64,000 bases of DNA, taken from the NCBI GenBank assembly GCA_002313925.1, contig DCAZ01000115.1, forward strand, positions 27,616 through 91,615, written 5' to 3'. The notes beneath the pieces were generated by a model, which worked only from the letters and a program-made list of their open reading frames with translations, ran no database searches and was not told where the DNA came from. How positions within the stretch are numbered: the stretch's first letter is position 1; each line of letters opens with the position of its first letter. Below, piece after piece: positions 1 through 8,420 of this stretch. This DNA comes from Gemmatimonadales bacterium UBA1120. GTDB taxonomy: Bacteria > Gemmatimonadota > Gemmatimonadetes > Longimicrobiales > Gaopeijiaceae. The translations under genes were made by a program, and so were the position numbers.

Positions 1-702
1 TTCATACAGTTTGGACCCCCAAATCTGTGCGAGCGGGTTCTCTTGGCCGTCTATCACACCAGTCTGCAGTCCTATAAAAACCTCGGAAAGGGCCATTGGA
101 GTCGGGTTAGCACCCAAGGTTTGAAAAAGTTTCACACGCCAAATACCACGAGGTGTTCGGAGCTTGATCCCAGAGAGATCATCGGGGCTTACAATTGGTC
201 GAGTGTTATTCGTCACATGCCGAAAACCATTTTCCCACAGAGCAATGATCCGATAGCCCTCTTGTTCTGCGAGTGGTACCAGTTCAGGCCAAACGACCTC
301 TTTTTCAATTTCACGCATGTGCGCACGGTCCCGCACAAGATAGGGCATTTCAAATAGGCCAAATTCATCTATCCGTGAGGACATAACAGTAGACGGCAGT
401 GCGAAGTCAACCGTACCGAGCTTGATCTTTTGGAGCAACAACTCATCGCCACCTAGTTGACTCGAGCCATATACCACGACCTCGAATCCATCTAGTCGCT
501 CGTTGGCCCGACGAGCAAATTCTTCGGCGGAAAGAGCAAACAGAGATCCCGGTTCACCGACATGACCAAAGGTGAGTTCTCGTGGCCCAGTCGCCCTCTC
601 CGCACAGCTACCAAGTCCCAGGACGAAAGCGGATGCTGCCAGCACGAAAAACACTCGGATAAGCGTCGGTGTGGCTAACACGATCTCACGATTCCAGTTC
701 AT
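1..702 (-). CDS. TRAP transporter solute-binding lipoprotein, DctP family (3' end outside window)
   Basis: The reverse strand reads open for 234 codons from an ATG at 702 to the window edge, so the C-terminus is missing. The N-terminus has a hydrophobic signal segment ending in a lipobox (LGSC, Cys about residue 33), predicting a lipid-anchored periplasmic protein. Next comes a DctP-type fold: an early LTFGHVGEPGS strand, a YGSSQLGG segment, and late motifs resembling LSGIKLRTP and GLQTGVIDGQENPL, the last being the family hallmark. Such proteins capture carboxylates or other organic acids for a TRAP permease. Its ATG overlaps the stop of the upstream aminotransferase (ATGA), so the two are probably co-transcribed. 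The membrane subunits would lie to the left, outside the window. The ligand cannot be told from this part. Confidence 0.85.
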   Translation of the reverse strand, partial: MNWNREIVLATPTLIRVFFVLAASAFVLGLGSCAERATGPRELTFGHVGEPGSLFALSAEEFARRANERLDGFEVVVYGSSQLGGDELLLQKIKLGTVDFALPSTVMSSRIDEFGLFEMPYLVRDRAHMREIEKEVVWPELVPLAEQEGYRIIALWENGFRHVTNNTRPIVSPDDLSGIKLRTPRGIWRVKLFQTLGANPTPMALSEVFIGLQTGVIDGQENPLAQIWGSKLYE

Positions 703-1877
703 TCAGCCTTGCTCTTATTAAGCAGGAATGCCATGGCGGCAGAAACCCCCTCCCTGTTGATCGGTACCCCGGCAGAAACTAACCCCATCTCCACCCCAGC
801 AAGTGTCCCCATGAGTGACAGGGCATTGAAGTAACCAAGATGTCCAACTCTAAAGATCCGACCCTGAAGCTTACCAAGACCCGTTCCCAAAGACATGTCA
901 AATTGCTCCAAAACGATCCTTCGCACCTCATCCGCGTCAACTCCATCTGGCATCATAACAGCTGTTAGCGCGTTGCTGGACTCAGCAGGTTCCAGTGGGT
1001 AGCCCTCTAAGCCCCAAGCAGAAACCGCCGCACGAGCTGCACCCGCAAGTCTTGTATGGCGCTGCAATACATCGGGCAAGCCCTCTTCACGAAGCATCGA
1101 CAGTGCTTCGTCGAGTCCAAAGAAGAGGTTTGTGGCCGGTGTGTAGGGGAAAAACCCGTTCTTGTTAAACTCCAAGTGATCGCGCCAACTCCAGTACGAG
1201 TTAGGTAATCCAGGTGATTCACTAGCAGCAAGAGCCCTCGGACTTAGTGCGACAAACGACAGACCCGGAGGAAGCATAAGCCCCTTCTGAGAACCAGTGA
1301 CCGTCACATCCACCCCCCATTCATCATGCCGGAAATCAGTCACTCCAAGGGATGACACCGTATCCACCATAAGAAGTGCCGGGCAGCTGGATTCTCGCAA
1401 AGCATTACCGATCGCCGCGACATCGCTAGTTACCCCGGTCGATGTTTCGTTGTGTACCACCAAAATAGCCTTGACGTTACGCGCCTTTTCCGAATGGAGC
1501 GCTTCCATCACTGCATCGGCTGTCAGACCCCGACGCGAGTCCCAAGGTTTGAACTGCACGTGCAGACCGAAGCGCCCAGCGACCTCTGCCCACTTCTCAG
1601 CAAAAAAACCTTGATTGAACGCCAGCACACCGTCACCGGGTGACAGCACATTGGTGATCGCTGCCTCCCATGCACCTGTTGCAGATGACGGATAGATGAG
1701 GACAGGATGTTCGGTTCTAAAAACCAGCTTCATTTCCCCTAGGAGTCGGTGAGTCATCGCTTGGAACTCTGGACCACGATGATCAATTGTTGGCCGAGAC
1801 ATCGCGCGCAGTACACGATCCGGCACATTGGTCGGTCCCGGCAGCTGTAGGAAGTGGCGTCCGCTTTGGTAGGGCAC
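699..1877 (-). CDS. Class V aminotransferase, alanine/serine-glyoxylate type
   Basis: A fold-type I PLP enzyme of about 392 residues. The N-terminus matches serine-glyoxylate and alanine-glyoxylate aminotransferases (GRHFLQLPGPTNVP, then PTIDHRGPEF), with the PLP-binding lysine in VTGSQKGLMLPPG and a closing RVGHLGYFN motif. These enzymes convert glyoxylate to glycine using an amino donor. The frame is open up to a TTG at 1988, but that would overlap the divergent gene starting at 1979. I prefer the GTG at 1877, just before the conserved N-terminus, which leaves about 100 bases for divergent promoters; there is no clear Shine-Dalgarno sequence. The divergent neighbour may be a glycolate-type dehydrogenase that would supply glyoxylate. 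The family is certain, the exact substrate inferred. Confidence 0.88.
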   Translation of the reverse strand: MPYQSGRHFLQLPGPTNVPDRVLRAMSRPTIDHRGPEFQAMTHRLLGEMKLVFRTEHPVLIYPSSATGAWEAAITNVLSPGDGVLAFNQGFFAEKWAEVAGRFGLHVQFKPWDSRRGLTADAVMEALHSEKARNVKAILVVHNETSTGVTSDVAAIGNALRESSCPALLMVDTVSSLGVTDFRHDEWGVDVTVTGSQKGLMLPPGLSFVALSPRALAASESPGLPNSYWSWRDHLEFNKNGFFPYTPATNLFFGLDEALSMLREEGLPDVLQRHTRLAGAARAAVSAWGLEGYPLEPAESSNALTAVMMPDGVDADEVRRIVLEQFDMSLGTGLGKLQGRIFRVGHLGYFNALSLMGTLAGVEMGLVSAGVPINREGVSAAMAFLLNKSKAE

Positions 1878-1978
1878 GAGCGTCTGTGGTTGGGTGCAAC
1901 CCGGGTCAGGGAGCCGTAGACTCACGCCGACGAGAAGGTTCAACTTACACAGTCCCCTAGCGCCCGACACTATCACAC

Positions 1979-4858
1979 ATGGCCGCAAGCGATATCCAAC
2001 CCGGAGATCCTGGGCTCGAGAAGAAGCTCCGACACGCAGTGGAAGGAGAAGTGCGTTTTGATGCCTTCACACGTGGGATATTCTCTACTGATGCTTCTCA
2101 CTACCAGGTCGAACCACTCGGCGTTGTCTTTCCTGCAACTGCAGAAGATATCCAAGTAGTCATGGAAGTAGCCCGGGAGGAGAACGTTCCTGTGCTTCCG
2201 CGCGGTGCGGGAACCTCCCAGTGCGGCCAAACGGTAGGTCGTGCGATTGTCGTCGACGTTAGCCGCCATCTCAACCAAATAGGTGGTATGAATGGCGATG
2301 AGATCGAAGTCGAACCTGGGGTGGTCCTAGACCATTTGAACGCCCGTTTACGGCAGCGGCATCAGTGGTTTCCAGTCGATCCTTCCACTGGGAGTCGTGC
2401 AACACTCGGGGGAATGGCGGGAAATAATAGCGCGGGTGCCCGCTCTCTCCGATATGGAACGATGGTAGATAACGTCTCGGCCATCGAAGTAGTGCTCCCA
2501 GACGGTCGCAGACTCTGGCTAGGGTCAGAAGAGTCCGAAGAGCACTACATGCCGACTGAACTCGCGTTCTTGAGAAACCTCTATGCGAATCATGCAGCAG
2601 AAATCATTCAGCGCACACCCAAGACGATGCGGAATGTGGCTGGTTACAATCTTGCCAGTCTAAATCCAAACCAGGAAAATCTCGCGCAACTCTTGGTGGG
2701 CTCCGAAGGGACCCTCGCATTCTTTGTGCGTTTGCGTCTGAAGCTCAGCCCACTACTTCGCTCAAGAGTTCTGGGTATTTGCCACTTCGATGGTCTACTC
2801 AAAGCACTCGACACCGTCCAGCATATCGTAAAGCTGAGCCCAACTGCGGTAGAGCTGATAGACCAGAACATCTTGAGCCTTGGAGCAAGACACCCAGACT
2901 TCCGGAGTGCCATGAGTGATTTCGTGACAGGCACCCCAAAAGCGTTACTCCTAGTCGAGTTTTCCGAAGAACTTCCAGGGACAGACCTGGGCGATAAGCT
3001 GAATGAACTTGAGGAACTTTTGAGCGAGTTAGGGCACCCGAACAGTGTAGTGCGTGCAGAAACTGAATCACTCCAATCAGCAGCCTGGAGTGTACGCAAG
3101 GAAGGTCTCAATATCGTGATGTCGATGGCAGGTCCCAGAAAGCCCATTTCGTTCATCGAGGACTGTGCGGTGCCACTAGAACACCTGTCTAGCTACGCTC
3201 GGCATGTGGACGAGATTTTTTCTAAGCATGGAGTAGAGGGGACCTGGTACGCACACGCGTCTGTTGGATGTCTGCACGTTCGCCCTGCCCTAAACCTCAG
3301 GGATCCTAGTGACGTTCGCCGCATGCGCGCGATTGCGGAAGAGACCCATGAGGTCGTGCGGCGCTACGGAGGGACACACTCCGGAGAACACGGTGACGGC
3401 TTCCTTAGATCAGAGTTTATCAAGCCGATGCTGGGTGAACGGATGGAACGGATCTTTGGAGAAGTTAAAGAGACTTTCGACCCTCATGGTCTCATGAATC
3501 CCGGTAAGATTATCAATCCCCCTCGGATGGATGACCCTACTTTATTCAGGTTCCAAGCCGAAAATGTAGAGAAGAAGCTACCAGTGGTCTTAGACTGGTC
3601 TCAGGACGGGGGAGTCCTAACTGCACTGGAACAATGCAACAACAATGGTGCGTGCCTCAAATCAGATCCAGGGGTGATGTGTCCCTCATATCGTGTCACT
3701 CAAGATGAACGACATTCGACCCGAGGACGAGCTAATGCGCTCCGACTCGCCGTTACCGGACAACTCGGTGCAACCGGCCTAGATTCACCAGAGATGGCAG
3801 AGGCAATGTCGCTGTGTATTTCTTGTAAGGGATGTAAGCGAGAGTGCCCAACCGGCATCGACATGGCGGCCTTGAAATTGGAGTGGCAGTATCACCAAAA
3901 TCGACACTCAGGTGTTCCCATCCGAACGCGATTGCTAGGAGGGTTGCCACGAGTAGCACCCTGGGCAACGCAAATCGGACAGTTAGTGAATTTCCTCGGA
4001 AAACTACCCCTTGGGCGTCGCGTGCTCGGCTTTGCTCCCACGCGAAAGTTACCCCAATGGCACGGGTCACCCTGGAACGACAGTGAACTCCCACCCCCGG
4101 CCACCGTTACTGGTCCAGCTGACGTCATACTTTTCGTTGATACTTTCACGAGGTGGTTTGAACCTGAGGTTCCCCGGGCAGCTAAAAACTTGCTAGAAGC
4201 AGGCGCGTGGCAGACCCAAACACTGCAGCATCCAGGTCGTCCACTCTGTTGCGGACGTACCTACCTAAGTGGGGGTATGCTTGACGAGGCGAAACGAGAA
4301 CTCCGACGCGTCTTGGACGCATTGGCTCCAGCAGCGCGGGCAGGAACATGGATCGTCGGATTAGAGCCATCTTGCATCTACACCTTACGGGATGAGGCGC
4401 CTGCATTACTACCAGGGGACGATGCGGATGTGGTAGCCGAGCGAGTACTACTCCTAGAGGAGTTCCTCGACCAAGAATGGGCACAAGGCCACACTCTTTC
4501 TTTTAAACCACTTAAAAAGCGGCGACTCAAGGTGCACGGTCATTGTCACCAAAAAGCATTTGGCACAGTCAATGCCAGTGTCCGAATGCTGGAGAGAATT
4601 CCGGACTTAACCGTAGAGGAGATCCCTTCAGGATGCTGCGGCATGGCCGGGGCATTCGGCTATCAAGCCGAGCACTACGACGTGTCGATGGCAATGGCTG
4701 AATTGGACTTGCTACCGGCAGTTCGGGCCACAGACGAGACAACAGAAATCGTCGCGAGCGGGACAAGTTGTCGCGCTCAAATCAGGGACGGGACAGGCCG
4801 GACGGCCCTACACCCTGCGGTGTTACTCCAAAGAGCACTTACAGAACCGGGCGACTAA
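1979..4858 (+). CDS. FAD-linked 2-hydroxyacid dehydrogenase fused to a 4Fe-4S/CCG domain (YdiJ / GlcD-GlcF type)
   Basis: A 959-residue fusion. Residues about 40-260 form the FAD-binding domain (PRGAGTSQCGQTVG near 74-87, then GGMAGNNSAGARS). A FAD-oxidase C-terminal domain follows, ending in THSGEHGDG. The iron-sulfur half has a cysteine cluster near 553-570 (CNNNGAC, MCPSY), a ferredoxin-like CISCKGCKRECP near 612-623, and two CCG motifs (LCCGRTYLSGG near 757, GCCGMAGAFG near 884). This architecture is that of YdiJ-type D-2-hydroxyglutarate dehydrogenases and of GlcD+GlcF glycolate oxidase in one chain; electrons go to the quinone pool or another carrier. The divergent aminotransferase favours glycolate to glyoxylate, while the convergent serA favours D-2-hydroxyglutarate recycling. 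Sequence alone does not decide between them. Confidence 0.88.
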   Translation: MAASDIQPGDPGLEKKLRHAVEGEVRFDAFTRGIFSTDASHYQVEPLGVVFPATAEDIQVVMEVAREENVPVLPRGAGTSQCGQTVGRAIVVDVSRHLNQIGGMNGDEIEVEPGVVLDHLNARLRQRHQWFPVDPSTGSRATLGGMAGNNSAGARSLRYGTMVDNVSAIEVVLPDGRRLWLGSEESEEHYMPTELAFLRNLYANHAAEIIQRTPKTMRNVAGYNLASLNPNQENLAQLLVGSEGTLAFFVRLRLKLSPLLRSRVLGICHFDGLLKALDTVQHIVKLSPTAVELIDQNILSLGARHPDFRSAMSDFVTGTPKALLLVEFSEELPGTDLGDKLNELEELLSELGHPNSVVRAETESLQSAAWSVRKEGLNIVMSMAGPRKPISFIEDCAVPLEHLSSYARHVDEIFSKHGVEGTWYAHASVGCLHVRPALNLRDPSDVRRMRAIAEETHEVVRRYGGTHSGEHGDGFLRSEFIKPMLGERMERIFGEVKETFDPHGLMNPGKIINPPRMDDPTLFRFQAENVEKKLPVVLDWSQDGGVLTALEQCNNNGACLKSDPGVMCPSYRVTQDERHSTRGRANALRLAVTGQLGATGLDSPEMAEAMSLCISCKGCKRECPTGIDMAALKLEWQYHQNRHSGVPIRTRLLGGLPRVAPWATQIGQLVNFLGKLPLGRRVLGFAPTRKLPQWHGSPWNDSELPPPATVTGPADVILFVDTFTRWFEPEVPRAAKNLLEAGAWQTQTLQHPGRPLCCGRTYLSGGMLDEAKRELRRVLDALAPAARAGTWIVGLEPSCIYTLRDEAPALLPGDDADVVAERVLLLEEFLDQEWAQGHTLSFKPLKKRRLKVHGHCHQKAFGTVNASVRMLERIPDLTVEEIPSGCCGMAGAFGYQAEHYDVSMAMAELDLLPAVRATDETTEIVASGTSCRAQIRDGTGRTALHPAVLLQRALTEPGD

Positions 4859-4907
4859 GGCCCACTGATGGATAAGCCCGGATCGATGCAAAGTTGATTC
4901 GTACTGC

Positions 4908-6506
4908 CTAACTCAATTTGACCACAACCGCAGTAGATACTTCGGGTAGATCCAGGAGTGCATCACGAACTTTCGTATCTACCGTGCCGTCTACTGCGAT
5001 AGCAGCTATGGCTTCCCCTCCCGCAGTAAGCCGAGCCTGGTGGTATTCGGCAATATTGATCGCGTGGCCCCCCAAAAGGGTTCCGACCCGGCCGATAACG
5101 CCTGGTACATCTTGGTTCCTTAGCACAATCAGTGTTCCGTCAGGCACAATATCAACATGATAATCTCGGATTCGAACAATTCGGGGATGTGCGTCACCCA
5201 ACAGAGCACCAGCAAGTCTCAGATTCTCGCCTTCAGCCTTAACGATGATCTCAACAAACTCAGAATAGTCAGTTCGTCTGGAGAGATAGGCTTGTGAGAT
5301 GCCGATTCCGCGCTGTCTGGCAAGATATCCAGCACTGACAAAATTCACCTTCCGTGACCCCATAATGTTCTTGAGCAATCCCATGAGAACATACGCGGTC
5401 AGAGATGGAAGAACTTCTTCAAGCCCACCTGAGTAACGCACCTCTATACCCCTGATTCCACCTTTAGCAAGCGCACATGCGAGAATTCCTAAGCGTTGAC
5501 CAAGAGCAAAAATAGGTCCGCATTCCTGCAGTGTGGCACCTCCAAAGGCTGGGGCATTGAGAGCATGAGAAAGATCGCCCTCTAGGAGTGCAGCCTTGAC
5601 GGCCCCACTGATCTCGGTAGCGACCAATTCCTGAGCCTCCAGTGTCGAGGCCCCAAGGTGGGGGGTAAGTACTACGCCAGAAGCCTTACGTAACGGGCTG
5701 TCGTCTTCGAGTGGTTCGTTTTCATAAACGTCAAGCGCAGCCCCTGCGATTCTTTCTTCATTCAGCGCCACTGCAAGAGCCGCCTCATCGATGACTTGAC
5801 CTCTTGAGACATTCACAATGAAGGCGCTCTTTTTCATGCGGGATATAGTTTTCTGGTCAATCATCCCTCGAGTGTCATCTGTAAGTGGAACATGTAAAGA
5901 TAGGACGTCTGCACTCTCAATGACTGTTCCCAGATCAGCACGGTTCAGACCCAGTTCCTTAGCTCTTTCATCAGTGAGATATGGGTCACTAACCACAACG
6001 TGCATACCAAAGGCACGACAGCGCTGCGCAACTTCCTGGCCAACACGGCCAGCACCAACTAGGCCAAGCGTGCGACCTCGAAGTTCTGCTCCCTTGAAGC
6101 GACCCCGATCCCACTCCCCTCGGCGGACTGAAGCATCAGCACTCGGAACTCTGCGAACCACCGAGAGCATCAGTGCAAGTGTGAGCTCCGCAGCAGATAC
6201 GGTATTACCCGCAGGCGCGTTGAGTACCGCAATGCCACGCTCGGTAGCCGCATCTAGATCAATATTGTCAACACCAACCCCGGCGCGCCCAATAACTTTC
6301 AGGCTCTGGGCCTCAGCCAACATGTCAGAGTCAATCTTCGTAGCGCTCCTGACTATCAAACCATCAGCACTAGGCAGCGCATTACGAAAGTCAGTGGAAG
6401 ATGAATCATTGATCTCGACGAGTTTGAACTGACTATCTTCTCGTAATAGCTGCAGGCCGCTCCCGGAGATGTTGTCAGTAACGAGAACGGAAAACGTCAA
6501 CGCCAT
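4908..6506 (-). CDS. serA: D-3-phosphoglycerate dehydrogenase, long form
   Basis: At 532 residues this is the long (type I) enzyme, which oxidises 3-phosphoglycerate in the first step of serine synthesis. Visible are the conserved GRAGVGVDNID (73-83), the NAD-binding LGLVGAGRVGQE (148-159), active-site Arg in NVSRGQVIDE (about 235), the Glu in the YENEPLED region (about 262-264) and His in PHLGAST (about 283). An intervening (ASB) domain and a C-terminal ACT domain (NQDVPGVIGRVGTLLG) follow; the ACT domain usually gives serine feedback control. The ATG overlaps the TGA of the upstream aminotransferase by one base (TGATG), a sign of translational coupling. The pair supplies phosphoserine. Confidence 0.96.
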   Translation of the reverse strand: MALTFSVLVTDNISGSGLQLLREDSQFKLVEINDSSSTDFRNALPSADGLIVRSATKIDSDMLAEAQSLKVIGRAGVGVDNIDLDAATERGIAVLNAPAGNTVSAAELTLALMLSVVRRVPSADASVRRGEWDRGRFKGAELRGRTLGLVGAGRVGQEVAQRCRAFGMHVVVSDPYLTDERAKELGLNRADLGTVIESADVLSLHVPLTDDTRGMIDQKTISRMKKSAFIVNVSRGQVIDEAALAVALNEERIAGAALDVYENEPLEDDSPLRKASGVVLTPHLGASTLEAQELVATEISGAVKAALLEGDLSHALNAPAFGGATLQECGPIFALGQRLGILACALAKGGIRGIEVRYSGGLEEVLPSLTAYVLMGLLKNIMGSRKVNFVSAGYLARQRGIGISQAYLSRRTDYSEFVEIIVKAEGENLRLAGALLGDAHPRIVRIRDYHVDIVPDGTLIVLRNQDVPGVIGRVGTLLGGHAINIAEYHQARLTAGGEAIAAIAVDGTVDTKVRDALLDLPEVSTAVVVKLS

Positions 6507-7648
6507 CAGCTGAGGACTTCGGCGAGGACAGAGAGCAATTCCTCTAATTCGTCTAGGGTGTGCTCGCCCATGTGTCCGATGCGAAATGTTGTAGGCTTAA
6601 GTTTCCCATATCCCCCTCCGATGACCCATCCCCGCTCTTTGACAGCATCGACGATCGATGGAGCACTCACCCCATCCGGTACCTGAACAGCTGTTACTGT
6701 CGGAGAACGATGGCCCTCCGCGGCGACTACCTTCAGCTGAACACCCGAAGAGCTCATCTCCTCGACCCACGCCCAAGTGCGTTCAGCCATCTTTTGATGA
6801 CGTACCCAACGACCTTCCATTGTTTCTTCAGCCATCAAGCGGAGTTGTACCTGAAGCGCAAAGAGGGTTGAGAGCGCAGGTGTAGTGGGTGTCTGTAGCT
6901 TCTCTATATTCTCAGAGTATCTAACTAAGTCAAAGTAGTAGCCCCGGCCACCCACTTCTTTGGCTCGCTCAATCATCGAGCTAGATGCCACACCAAACGA
7001 AACACCAGGCGGTATAGAGAAGGCCTTCTGTCCACCAGTCAGAACAAAATCAAGTCCCCAAGAATCAGTTTGGAGTTCGGCACCGGCTGCACCGCTCACT
7101 GAGTCAACCAACAGAAGAGTTCCCGCATGCTGGTGCACTACCTCAGAGAGCGTCTGTAAATCGTTTAATACCCCAGTAGAAGTCTCGGAGTGAGCCACTG
7201 TAACGGCGTCGTATTTTTTGGCCGATAGGGCCGCGGCGACTCGGTCAGGATCCTGCGCTTCTCCCCAAGGAATAGCAACCTCATCGACTTCGAGGCCACA
7301 GTGACATGCGATACTTGAGAAGCGTTTACTAAACGCACCATTTACAAGTGAGAGCACCCGATTCGAAGCACCATTACGGATTGCAGCCTCCATAAGGCCA
7401 GTACCCGAGCATGGGACAATGAATACCGGACGTTCGGTCCGAAATGCGTCCTTGAGTCCGGCCTGTAACTCACCGATGAAAGCCTGCACATCCGGCCCTC
7501 GGTGACCTGTCATCGGTTGAAGTTGAGCAGCAAGCACTTCAGGGCGGACTTCAACAGGACCGGGTAGGAAGAAGCGTCCGTAGGGGCGGGTCAAACCCTT
7601 AGGGTCTGGGTGATTCAATTTATTAGTTCGAGGAACATCCCGATTCAC
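6506..7648 (-). CDS. Class V aminotransferase, likely the phosphoserine aminotransferase partner of SerA
   Basis: A PLP enzyme of 380 residues in the same family as the gene at 699 but clearly distinct. It has the N-terminal FFLPGPVEVRPEVL and TGHRGPD motifs, the PLP lysine in LTGGQKAFSIPPG and the closing FRIGHMGEHT motif. It resembles the archaeal/cyanobacterial-type class V enzymes annotated as alanine-glyoxylate aminotransferases rather than classical SerC. One-base overlap with serA makes phosphohydroxypyruvate to phosphoserine the most economical role, as seen for other class V enzymes paired with SerA. The start is a GTG at 7648 without a strong Shine-Dalgarno sequence; a later start is possible. 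Family call is firm, substrate inferred from context. Confidence 0.82.
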   Translation of the reverse strand: MNRDVPRTNKLNHPDPKGLTRPYGRFFLPGPVEVRPEVLAAQLQPMTGHRGPDVQAFIGELQAGLKDAFRTERPVFIVPCSGTGLMEAAIRNGASNRVLSLVNGAFSKRFSSIACHCGLEVDEVAIPWGEAQDPDRVAAALSAKKYDAVTVAHSETSTGVLNDLQTLSEVVHQHAGTLLLVDSVSGAAGAELQTDSWGLDFVLTGGQKAFSIPPGVSFGVASSSMIERAKEVGGRGYYFDLVRYSENIEKLQTPTTPALSTLFALQVQLRLMAEETMEGRWVRHQKMAERTWAWVEEMSSSGVQLKVVAAEGHRSPTVTAVQVPDGVSAPSIVDAVKERGWVIGGGYGKLKPTTFRIGHMGEHTLDELEELLSVLAEVLS

Positions 7649-7757
7649 TAAGAAGTTGGGATAGGCGCTCTGAGGTTTCGGAAGAAACTAATGGTTCAGC
7701 GAATATTTTTCATGGGCCTTGAAGCCTCCGATCAAGGCAGTCCCTATGACGGTCTGT

Positions 7758-8270
7758 TTAATCCCTCCAGGCATCCTTCCATTTCGAATAGGGCAAAGCC
7801 ACCAACCCGCCTTGCTCAAGTACTGCCAGGCCCGCTGTATCACGATACTGCTCACGATAGAAAACGTAGGATATGTTTGCCTGTATCATTAATTTTGCAC
7901 ACACCACACACGGGCTCGCGGTTATAAATGCGACCTTGTCACGCATTTGCCCAGGTGCCTTCACGAGAGCGTTCATCTCAGAATGGATGCAACCACACCT
8001 GCCCTGCTCAGTTGAGTCACATTTGTTCGGAAAGCCCCGAGCATTACCGTTGTACCCTATCGCGACAACATTTTCCAGGCCGGCATCTGTAATCACTGTC
8101 CCGACCTGGAGCCTCGCACAGGTTGAACGTTTAGCAAGCTCTTCAGCCATACGCATATAGACTTCATAGAGAGGGGGCCGACTCACATTCACGTCCACCC
8201 CGTCCTCCCGGTCACTGAGATTCAAAGGGTGACTGTTATCCCGGACTCCATCCTTGTGAATCAGCGGCAC
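7758..8270 (-). CDS. Deoxycytidylate (dCMP) deaminase
   Basis: A 170-residue zinc-dependent cytidine-deaminase-fold protein. It has the HSEMNAL motif (zinc His plus catalytic Glu) and the SPCVVCAK motif (two zinc Cys), with a CxxxxQGRCGC-type insert before the His as in dCMP deaminases and ComEB. It converts dCMP to dUMP, feeding dTTP synthesis. The first 20-25 residues look poorly conserved; internal GTG codons just before the SRPPLYEVYM segment could be the true start, which would give a more usual size of about 147 residues. It sits on the same strand between the aminotransferase and the M14 peptidase with 110-150 base gaps, so it may be transcribed alone. Confidence 0.88.
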   Translation of the reverse strand: MPLIHKDGVRDNSHPLNLSDREDGVDVNVSRPPLYEVYMRMAEELAKRSTCARLQVGTVITDAGLENVVAIGYNGNARGFPNKCDSTEQGRCGCIHSEMNALVKAPGQMRDKVAFITASPCVVCAKLMIQANISYVFYREQYRDTAGLAVLEQGGLVALPYSKWKDAWRD

Positions 8271-8420
8271 ACTACCTCCTCCTTTGATTCGAGCAACTCT
8301 ATCAATCTCAGACCAGGCCGGCGAGTACTCAACCGAAGCCGAAGGCAGGCAAGACGGATCCGAACCGCCTCACCCCTCATGGCCATTTTCCGGGCCGGAG
8401 ACGATACCGACCCAAGTACC

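Noticed and set aside
43..357. Plus-strand frame at the left edge
   Set aside because: Antisense to the DctP-type lipoprotein gene, which has a signal peptide and family motifs.
5818..6432. Long open frame on the plus strand opposite serA
   Set aside because: Ser/Arg-rich composition typical of an antisense shadow; serA is fully intact on the other strand.
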